Positions 1 through 3,764 of a DNA stretch of 5,467 bases are shown one piece after another. The DNA lies in the NCBI GenBank assembly GCA_021779775.1, contig JAJYAB010000146.1, positions 1 to 5,467 of the forward strand. The letters are read 5' to 3'. Both the position numbers and the translations under genes were made by a program. Every line of letters starts with the position of its first letter. Positions within the stretch are counted from its first letter, which is position 1. The notes below the pieces were generated by a model. It did not search any database. It worked only from the letters and a program-made list of their open reading frames with translations, and had not been told where the DNA came from. Origin of the DNA: Actinomycetes bacterium (GTDB lineage Bacteria; Actinomycetota; Acidimicrobiia; Acidimicrobiales; UBA8190).

Positions 1-99
1 GTCCGCCTCGTGCGGCAGCGAGAACCTCTGAAACGATCGCGGCGTGATGTCGCATCCACCTCAAGAATCCCCGGGCTTCAGCCCTGGGGAGGATGTCAA
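1..99 (+). mobile_element. Solo right end of an IS200/IS605 (TnpB) element, copy 1; possible omega-RNA 3' end
   Basis: This stretch is repeated at 761-859 with a single mismatch (G81 versus T841). Near its 3' end is a hairpin at 69-89: an 8-bp stem (CCCCGGGC with GCCC-T-GGGG, one bulged T) and a TTCA loop. GGATGTCAA follows, and identity between the copies stops exactly at position 99. A GC-rich hairpin followed by AGGATGTCAA is the usual shape of the right end of actinobacterial IS200/IS605-family elements. In such elements this DNA also encodes the 3' part of the TnpB guide RNA, and the bases after the end (GGTTCTGTCTCCTTTG here) act as the guide. The reading SASCGSENL-stop (TGA at 29-31) could be the last codons of an upstream tnpB, but the window edge hides this. 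The assignment rests on remembered family architecture; the left limit is unknown. Confidence 0.68.
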
Positions 100-196
100 G
101 GTTCTGTCTCCTTTGCGCATCGAGGCAAACGCAGCCACAGCCACACCCACGACCTCCTCAGCCTGAATGACCAACCGACAGAAAGAAGGGCAAGCC

Positions 197-556
197 ATGC
201 AACACCACATCGCATTCCGCGGCAGGCTGATCGTCGCCGGGGTGGCACTTGCCATCGCCGGCGGCGGTTTGTCGGCCTCAGCCGTGGCTGCTGCCGCCAC
301 TCACCCCGCCACGACCCACGCCGCTGGTGCTGGCGCAACCACGCCTACCAATGCCTGCCGACCGCCTCGCACCACGGGCGGAGCCGCGCCATCGTCCCTT
401 TCAGGACCGGTCCCGGCATCGACGAGCGGCGCGGTCACCCTGTTCGGTCCCAACGGCCAGACCACCAACCTCCGCGGCATATGCACCTGGAAGGCCACGG
501 CCACAGCCACACCCACGAACCCAGGGCCTCGGCAAAGTCAGCGCATCCGGGGCTGA
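197..556 (+). CDS. Small secreted Ala/Thr-rich protein, function unknown
   Basis: Encodes 119 residues. I chose the ATG at 197 over the in-frame ATG at 167 because a purine-rich ribosome binding site (GAAAGAAGGG, 181-190) sits 6 nt upstream of it. The N-terminus then reads as a Sec signal peptide: a basic start (MQHHIAFRGR), a hydrophobic core (LIVAGVALAIAGGG, about residues 11-24) and a small-residue region (ASAVAAAA) suited to signal peptidase I cleavage near residues 30-34. The mature part is low in complexity, rich in Ala, Thr, Pro and Gly, with two cysteines (C54, C96). No domain is recognised. The tail, KATATATPTNPG then RQSQRIRG, looks less protein-like than the start, so a frameshift or truncation is possible. 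It stands alone between two copies of the IS right end and may have been carried with them. The start and export signal are more certain than the whole-length reading. Confidence 0.5.
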   Translation: MQHHIAFRGRLIVAGVALAIAGGGLSASAVAAAATHPATTHAAGAGATTPTNACRPPRTTGGAAPSSLSGPVPASTSGAVTLFGPNGQTTNLRGICTWKATATATPTNPGPRQSQRIRG

Positions 557-614
557 CCTGAACTGACGCGCCGGTACTGGCGCCTCCCCTCCCCGGTCTG
601 CTACAAGATGAGGG

Positions 615-791
615 ATGTCGTCGCCAACGCTGTCGGTTCGGCCGATCCTTGCAGAAGAGCGGGCCCGTTTCGACGAGACGCTCGAGCGTCAGCATTGGCT
701 TCGCGGTGGCCTGGTCGGCGAGGTGATGCGCTACGTCGCTGAAGAAGACAGCTCGCAGAAGTCCGCCTCGTGCGGCAGCGAGAACCTCTGA
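615..791 (+). pseudogene. N-terminal stub of a DUF4338 (DruA-like) protein cut by IS right end copy 2
   Basis: The 58-codon frame starts MSSPTLSVRPILAEERARFD and continues through ETLERQHWLRGGLVGEVMRYVAEED. The pattern RPI-x-EER-x-RF(D/N), then HW/HYLG-like, then VG-x-x-(L/M)RYV is the opening of the DUF4338 family. That family includes DruA of the Druantia phage-defence system and proteins found with transposase domains; complete members run to a few hundred residues. Family-like sequence ends at about residue 45. The shared 99-bp repeat begins at 761 (codon 49), so the last ten residues (KSASCGSENL) come from the repeat and the TGA at 789-791 lies inside it. The spacing to a ribosome binding site is poor (GAGGG directly before the ATG). 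Almost certainly non-functional. The family call is from memory of the N-terminal motif and is moderate. Confidence 0.55.
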
Positions 792-859
792 AACGATCGC
801 GGCGTGATGTCGCATCCACCTCAAGAATCCCCGGGCTTCATCCCTGGGGAGGATGTCAA
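761..859 (+). mobile_element. Solo right end of an IS200/IS605 (TnpB) element, copy 2, inside a relE-type toxin gene
   Basis: Matches 1-99 at 98 of 99 positions. The one change (T841 for G81) removes the loop-closing pair of the hairpin at 829-849, leaving a 7-bp stem with a bulged T. The 3' limit is sharp: GGATGTCAA ends at 859, and from 860 the minus strand is coding sequence of a RelE/ParE-family toxin broken at this point. The 5' side joins a truncated DUF4338 gene. Neither tnpA, tnpB nor a left end lies between the copies, and the missing 3' part of the toxin gene is not found on the left. This is therefore a remnant whose body and flank were deleted, or a solo end moved in trans. The guide-position sequence is ATGGCGGTCGCCGAGC, antisense to the toxin gene. 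Confidence 0.68.
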
Positions 860-1030
860 ATGGCGGTCGCCGAGCGCCTTGCCGGTCATCCGCCCGTGCG
901 CGAGGTCGTCGAGGGCCGCCCGAGCGGCGGCCACCACCTCTGGCCCGTAGGCCGCGAGAGCGTCCAGGTCATCGGGCACAGCCGGGTGGGCCGCCAGCCG
1001 GTAGCGGACTGGCTTGGCCCGACGGGTCAC
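821..1030 (-). pseudogene. RelE/ParE-family toxin, C-terminally truncated by IS right end
   Basis: Starts at GTG (1030-1028), which overlaps the TGA of the upstream antitoxin as GTGA, the usual coupling of a toxin-antitoxin pair. The first 57 residues fit the RelE/ParE superfamily partner of YefM-type antitoxins: YRLAAHPAVPDDLDAL (residues 10-25), a helix with ARAALDDLAHG (36-46) and TGKALGDRH (49-57). Intact relatives continue for roughly 30 more residues carrying the remaining beta strands and the catalytic or ribosome-facing residues. Here codon 57 ends exactly at 860, and the following twelve residues (LTSSPGMKPGDS) are the IS right end read in reverse, with the stop at 821-823. Full members are mRNA interferases or gyrase-type poisons; this one lacks a large part of the fold and is probably inactive, though it might still bind the antitoxin. 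Confidence 0.78.
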
Positions 1031-1314
1031 GCCCGGCCGGACGCCTTCTTCGCCGCGCTGGCCAGGGCCGCATCGAGGTCCTCCTCGCTGAGCCATGGAC
1101 GCCGGTCAGCCAGTCGCCGACGGGCGAGGTCGAGGTCCAACTCGTCCTCGGCGTGAGCAAGCAGCTTCTCCCAGGTGACGATAGGCACCAGCACCGCCTG
1201 AGCACGGCGGTGGGACCCGAAGAACACCGGCTCGGGATCTCCGGCATCGAAGCGCTTGGTGATCTGGCTCAACGCAGCCCTGACCTCACTCGTGGGAACT
1301 ACTGCCTCGGCCAT
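1027..1314 (-). CDS. YefM/Phd-family antitoxin
   Basis: 95 residues, starting MAEAVVPTSEVRAALSQITKRF. The N-terminal half (about 1-55) has the Phd/YefM DNA-binding fold pattern: a short strand, the S/T-E-x-R-x-x-L helix, then PVFFGSHRRAQAVLVPIVTWEKL, equivalent to the 'GR-x-PVAVLVP-x-x-WE-x-L' block. The C-terminal half (EDELDLDLARRRLADRRPWLSEEDLDAALA) is the acidic, flexible segment that wraps and neutralises the toxin. Length is normal and no residue block seems missing. It overlaps the toxin start by 4 nt. AGGAG lies just 2 nt before the ATG, an unusually short spacing. A perfect 16-bp palindrome containing TGTACA lies at 1332-1347, 17 nt upstream, where autorepression by this protein or its complex with toxin would be expected. 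With the toxin truncated, it may now be an orphan antitoxin and repressor. Confidence 0.85.
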   Translation of the reverse strand: MAEAVVPTSEVRAALSQITKRFDAGDPEPVFFGSHRRAQAVLVPIVTWEKLLAHAEDELDLDLARRRLADRRPWLSEEDLDAALASAAKKASGRA

Positions 1315-1324
1315 GACTCCTAGG

Positions 1325-1762
1325 CTAGCAGGAACTTGTACAAGTTCTCGTTAAGAGCGTGTGGCGGTAGCCGATGGGCGAGTGAAAGGCAAGGAAGGGC
1401 AGCTGCTCGCCGGCGAACGGCTCTACGTGGACCCGAGTGGCGACCTGTTCGTGGAACTCGGTCGTGTTCAGGAAGACGTCGACTGGAGTGTTCTCCCACC
1501 ACAGCCGTGCCTGCCCGTCTCGTTCGAGGAGGGCGCGATCATCGTCCGTCGCGACAATCTCGGGCGGAAGAGCGGCGAGGGCTGAGGCGGTGCGCTCGGG
1601 CCTGACGAACACGTTAACGTCGAGGTCGATCGTGCCCCGCGCCTGCTGTGTGCACCAGGCCAAGGCGAGCGCGCCACCGAAGGCGTGGTTGATCCGGGCG
1701 GCAGCCAGGCTCTCGTGGATGGCCATCATCTTGTACGGAAGGCCCGTCGGGTCGAGGCTCAT
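1325..1762 (-). CDS. AbiEii-like nucleotidyltransferase toxin, probably C-terminally truncated
   Basis: 145 residues, MSLDPTGLPYKMMAIHESLAAARI at the start. It carries the minimal nucleotidyltransferase signature: HAFGGALALAW (27-36, the G-G motif), TIDLDVNVFV (44-53, giving the DxD pair D46/D48) and NTPVDVFL (91-98, third carboxylate D95). These are the metal and NTP-binding residues of AbiEii/MenT-like toxins and DUF6036-type proteins. The frame matches the family to about LPFLA (121-125). Relatives then continue with a 'DL-x-VFK-x-x-F-x-R-x-KDW-x-D-x-E' helix block and are roughly 170-190 residues long. Here that block is absent, and residues 126-145 (FHSPIGYRHTLLTRTCTSSC) run through the palindromic operator of the next module. 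The start overlaps the HTH gene's stop (ATGA), so the two form an operon. The catalytic core is complete on paper; whether the short protein folds or is toxic is unknown. Confidence 0.78.
   Translation of the reverse strand: MSLDPTGLPYKMMAIHESLAAARINHAFGGALALAWCTQQARGTIDLDVNVFVRPERTASALAALPPEIVATDDDRALLERDGQARLWWENTPVDVFLNTTEFHEQVATRVHVEPFAGEQLPFLAFHSPIGYRHTLLTRTCTSSC
1332..1347. promoter_or_regulatory. Perfect palindrome, candidate operator of the YefM-type antitoxin
   Basis: GAACTTGTACAAGTTC is a perfect 16-bp inverted repeat centred on TGTACA. It lies 17 nt upstream of the antitoxin ATG. TGTACA is the core hexamer described for operators of the E. coli YefM-YoeB system, so both position and sequence fit autoregulation. 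On the minus strand, TTAACG (1354-1349) and TGCTAG (1330-1325) would form weak -35 and -10 boxes 18 bp apart with the palindrome filling the spacer; this promoter reading is tentative. The palindrome also lies within the 3' end of the upstream nucleotidyltransferase reading frame, a sign that the end of that frame is not native coding sequence. Confidence 0.72.
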
Positions 1763-2088
1763 GGGCGTGCATCGGTCGGGAACCGGGGAAAAGTGATCAC
1801 GGGATCGTGGCGGGCGGGGAATCGGGCGGCAAGGTCCAGGACCTGGAGGAGCTCTCGACCCTTCGCATCGCGCTCGGCGTCGGTCGCATCGGGTCGACCC
1901 GACGTGGTGATGTCCGAGGCGTAGCCTGCGGCTCGCAGGATCCGGTCGAGGGTGTCAACGCGTGGGATCGTTCGCCCGGCCTCGTAGGCGGCCAGGGTCG
2001 CATGTGAAGTGTTGGCGCGCTCGGCGAGAGCCCGTAGAGACAGCCGGGCGCTGAGCCGGGCTCGACGGAGCGTGCTGGCAGCATCCAT
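1759..2088 (-). CDS. XRE-family helix-turn-helix protein, antitoxin or repressor of the nucleotidyltransferase
   Basis: 109 residues. Residues 6-56 form a Cro/C1-type HTH: TLRRARLSARLSLRALAERA, the turn NTSHATLAAYEAGR (26-39, with recognition helix SHATLAAYEAG) and IPRVDTLDRILRAAGY. The C-terminal half (57-109) is a helical tail, DATDAERDAKGRELLQVLDLAARFPARHDP, ending VITFPRFPTDARP, similar to tails of HTH proteins paired with nucleotidyltransferase toxins. Its TGA overlaps the nucleotidyltransferase ATG by 4 nt. The likely role is a DNA-binding antitoxin that represses its own operon through the inverted repeat at 2107-2128, 19 nt before the start. No good ribosome binding site precedes the ATG (GCTGGAATG), so translation may be leaderless or weak. 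The HTH call is firm; the antitoxin role is inferred from the pairing. Confidence 0.83.
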   Translation of the reverse strand: MDAASTLRRARLSARLSLRALAERANTSHATLAAYEAGRTIPRVDTLDRILRAAGYASDITTSGRPDATDAERDAKGRELLQVLDLAARFPARHDPVITFPRFPTDARP

Positions 2089-2106
2089 TCCAGCAACCGT
2101 GCCATT

Positions 2107-2128
2107 CTGGTATCAGATCAGATACCAG
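2107..2128. promoter_or_regulatory. Inverted repeat upstream of the HTH gene, candidate operator
   Basis: CTGGTATC and GATACCAG form perfect 8-bp arms around a 6-bp centre (AGATCA). The site begins 19 nt upstream of the HTH start codon, where an XRE-type dimer would autoregulate the module. It differs in sequence from the palindrome at 1332-1347, consistent with the two toxin-antitoxin modules being controlled independently. It also holds the stop codon of the small ORF at 2118-2162, so this sequence appears to have been placed onto the beginning of another gene. Confidence 0.62.
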
Positions 2129-2162
2129 GATAGGGCAGGTTCTGCACTTCGTTGGTGGTCAT
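2118..2162 (-). CDS. 14-residue ORF with strong RBS; 5' stub of a displaced gene or leader peptide
   Basis: The minus strand reads ATG then TTNEVQNLPYPGI and a TGA at 2120-2118. Upstream, GAGGAGG lies 8 nt before the ATG, the best Shine-Dalgarno spacing in the window, which makes a real initiation site likely. The stop falls in the HTH gene's inverted repeat. Two readings fit: the first codons of a larger gene, once divergent from the ABC transporter, whose body was replaced by the toxin-antitoxin island; or a short leader peptide translated ahead of the HTH operon. I cannot name the parent family from 14 residues. Confidence 0.4.
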   Translation of the reverse strand: MTTNEVQNLPYPGI

Positions 2163-2170
2163 TGCTCGAT

Positions 2171-2177
2171 CCTCCTC
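2171..2177 (-). promoter_or_regulatory. Strong Shine-Dalgarno for the 14-codon ORF
   Basis: GAGGAGG on the minus strand, 8 nt before the ATG at 2162. It is the main evidence that the short ORF is, or was, a genuine translation start. Confidence 0.6.
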
Positions 2178-2331
2178 ATTTGGCAAGGAGCTCCCCTCCG
2201 AAGCGTTGCTTCTGCGCTCGGCGGCCCCCGGCGAGCTTCCGGCGACGCCTCCGGCGGACATTGGCACCACCGTGAGCTTCGGGCGTACCGTCGGGCGAGC
2301 GTGCTCTCCGCCAGCGAGGGCTATCCACTTC

Positions 2332-2339
2332 GAGGGAGG
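2332..2339 (+). promoter_or_regulatory. Ribosome binding site fixing a GTG start for the substrate-binding protein
   Basis: GAGGGAGG lies just before GTG at 2343. It supports this GTG over the in-frame ATG at 2301, which has no such site and would put a charged 14-residue extension in front of the lipoprotein signal peptide. Confidence 0.7.
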
Positions 2340-2342
2340 ATC

Positions 2343-3722
2343 GTGCACCGCTTCCGGACGTCTCGCACCGTGTCGGTCTTCGCCGCCGTGGCTGTCGTCC
2401 TGGCCGGGTGCGCCAGCACCAGCAGATCCGCCACCCCGAGCAGGTCCGCCAGCACCAGCAGGTCCGCCACCCCGACCGCCGCCGGGAGGCCGAGCACCTC
2501 GGGCACTTCGAGCGCGCTGGCCGACCAGAAGGTGACTCCGTCGATGTCGGCCCTGAAGACCGCGTGCCCGACGCCCACCTCCTGCTACGTGTCGGGCAAC
2601 GTGTCGACGACGGGCGGCGGCGTGCCCGGCCTGTTCCAGGGGGCGGTCGACGGCACCGACGCCTACCTCGCCTACCAGAACGCGCTGGGCGGGCTCGACG
2701 GGCGCCGGTTCAAGCTGATCGCCGCCGACGACAGCCTCGCCTGCGAGAAGAACCGGGCGCAGACCACAGCGCTGGCCTCCCAGGTGATCGCCTTCACCGG
2801 CTCGTTCTCCCTGGTCGACCAGTGTGGTGGCACCGTGCTGGCCGCCGACCCGAAGGTGCCCGACGTGTCGGCAACCCTCGACCCGGCCACCGCGGCGCTG
2901 CCGAACGTCTTCTCGGTGCAGCCGCTCGTCCCGGGCATGGCCACCGGCGCGCTGCTGTACTTCAAGCAGAAGTTCCCCCAGGCCGTCACCAAGGTCGGCT
3001 CCCTGGTCGTCGACTTCGGGGCGGCCCCCACCCAGTGGGCCGGCCAGGAGCAGGCGATGGAGCACCTCGGCTACAAGATCGTCTACGAGCGCCAGTTCAG
3101 CCCGGCGGAGACCGACTTCTCCGCCGACGTGGTGAAGATGGAGCAGGCCGGCGTGCAGATGGTGGTGCTCAGCGCCATTAACGACTCCTACGGGGGGAGG
3201 CTCCTGCAGCAGATGCACGCCCAGGGGTTCCACCCGAAGGTCGTCTGGGGCGGGGCGTCCATCTACAGCGGCGTCGACGCCGCCGACCCGACCATCGTGA
3301 AGGATGCCGGCGGTGCGTCGGTGGCCGACGGCGTCTACCTGGAGCAGGCCCAGGCCCTGTACCTCGGCCAGGATGCCGCCAGGGTGCCGGAGATCGGGAC
3401 CTTCTTGCATTGGGTGCACGGCCTCTACCCCGGCGCCAACATCGACCTCTACACCCTGTACGGCTGGACCTCCGCCCAGCTCTACGTCGACGCTCTCCGA
3501 CACGCCGGCCCCGATCCCGACCAGGCGGCGCTGATGGCGGCGCTGGAGAAGGAGACGTCGTTCGACGCGGGCGGCATGCTGGCCCCTGCCGACCCGGCGG
3601 GCAAGCAGCCGGCGTCGTGCTACGTGCTGGCCCAGGTGGTGGGCGGCACCTTCCAGCGGGTGGACATGCCGGCCGGCGCCACCTACCGCTGCGACGGCCA
3701 CTACGACGTCACGAAGGGCTAG
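2343..3722 (+). CDS. ABC transporter substrate-binding lipoprotein, branched-chain amino acid (HAAT) type
   Basis: 459 residues from a GTG start. Residues 1-23 are a lipoprotein signal peptide: basic VHRFRTSR, hydrophobic VSVFAAVAVV, lipobox LAGC with C23 as the lipidated cysteine. A Ser/Thr/Arg/Pro linker (24-60) includes a 12-residue tandem repeat. From about residue 90 it has the type I periplasmic-binding fold of the LivK family (Peripla_BP_6): GLFQGAVDGTDAYLAYQNALGG and LDGRRFKLIAADD at the first lobe, QVIAFTGSFSLVDQCGG, KVPDVSATLDP, then KVGSLVVDFGAAPTQWAGQEQAMEHLGYKIVYERQFSPAETDFSADVVKM, and HPKVVWGGASIYS in the second lobe. Six cysteines in the mature part (75, 81, 134, 161, 426, 450) could form disulfides on the cell exterior. 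It would capture a ligand outside the membrane and deliver it to the permease 42 nt downstream. The ligand (branched-chain amino acid, amide, urea or other small acid) cannot be read from sequence. Confidence 0.9.
   Translation: MHRFRTSRTVSVFAAVAVVLAGCASTSRSATPSRSASTSRSATPTAAGRPSTSGTSSALADQKVTPSMSALKTACPTPTSCYVSGNVSTTGGGVPGLFQGAVDGTDAYLAYQNALGGLDGRRFKLIAADDSLACEKNRAQTTALASQVIAFTGSFSLVDQCGGTVLAADPKVPDVSATLDPATAALPNVFSVQPLVPGMATGALLYFKQKFPQAVTKVGSLVVDFGAAPTQWAGQEQAMEHLGYKIVYERQFSPAETDFSADVVKMEQAGVQMVVLSAINDSYGGRLLQQMHAQGFHPKVVWGGASIYSGVDAADPTIVKDAGGASVADGVYLEQAQALYLGQDAARVPEIGTFLHWVHGLYPGANIDLYTLYGWTSAQLYVDALRHAGPDPDQAALMAALEKETSFDAGGMLAPADPAGKQPASCYVLAQVVGGTFQRVDMPAGATYRCDGHYDVTKG
2412..2483 (+). 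repeat. Two tandem 36-bp units encoding a 12-residue linker repeat
   Basis: Immediately after the lipobox cysteine, units 2412-2447 and 2448-2483 encode ASTSRSATPSRS and ASTSRSATPTAA. The first 27 nt differ at one position (A/G) and the ends diverge. A 12-nt subunit AGCAG(A/G)TCCGCC occurs three times, so slippage probably built the array. The product is a flexible spacer tethering the binding domain to the membrane. Confidence 0.85.
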
Positions 3723-3764
3723 CGTCACCCCGGTAGGCCATCGAGGGCGTCGTCGAACCGTCTG

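Larger units (their letters stand above)
2163..2342. promoter_or_regulatory. Divergent intergenic region between the small ORF and the transporter operon
   Basis: About 180 bp with no credible coding sequence, and the only upstream DNA available for both the plus-strand transporter operon and the minus-strand ORF at 2162. A weak plus-strand promoter candidate is TTGGCA (2261-2266) with TACCGT (2286-2291), but the 19-bp spacer is long. Short direct repeats (TCCGGCGA/TCCGGCGG around 2238-2256; TTCGGGCG/GTCGGGCG around 2279-2297) are visible but may only reflect base composition. No clear operator palindrome is seen. Confidence 0.3.

Noticed and set aside
134..518. 19-bp direct repeat GCCACAGCCACACCCACGA at 134-152 and 500-518
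   Set aside because: Exact but short, inside low-complexity Ala/Thr-type GCC/ACC sequence. It has no further flanking identity, so chance or composition explains it.
10..561. 183-residue plus-strand frame starting in the first repeat
   Set aside because: Arg/His/Pro-rich shadow of the secreted-protein gene. It starts inside the IS right end, where the same false start recurs at 770 in the second copy.
568..583. Hairpin GCGCC-GGTACT-GGCGC after the secreted-protein gene, as a possible terminator
   Set aside because: Stem of only 5-6 bp and no T tract; it is followed by a C-rich run. Not enough to call a terminator.
435..824. 129-residue minus-strand frame
   Set aside because: Overlaps the DUF4338 stub and the end of the secreted-protein gene in antisense, with no recognisable motif and no ribosome binding site support.
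1..859. CRISPR-like reading of the two 99-bp repeats
   Set aside because: Only two units, 661 bp apart with genes between, and an IS right-end hairpin structure.
1361..1585. 74-residue plus-strand frame (and the 89-residue frame at 1336-1605)
   Set aside because: Antisense shadows of the nucleotidyltransferase, whose catalytic motifs and ATGA coupling to the HTH gene support the minus strand.
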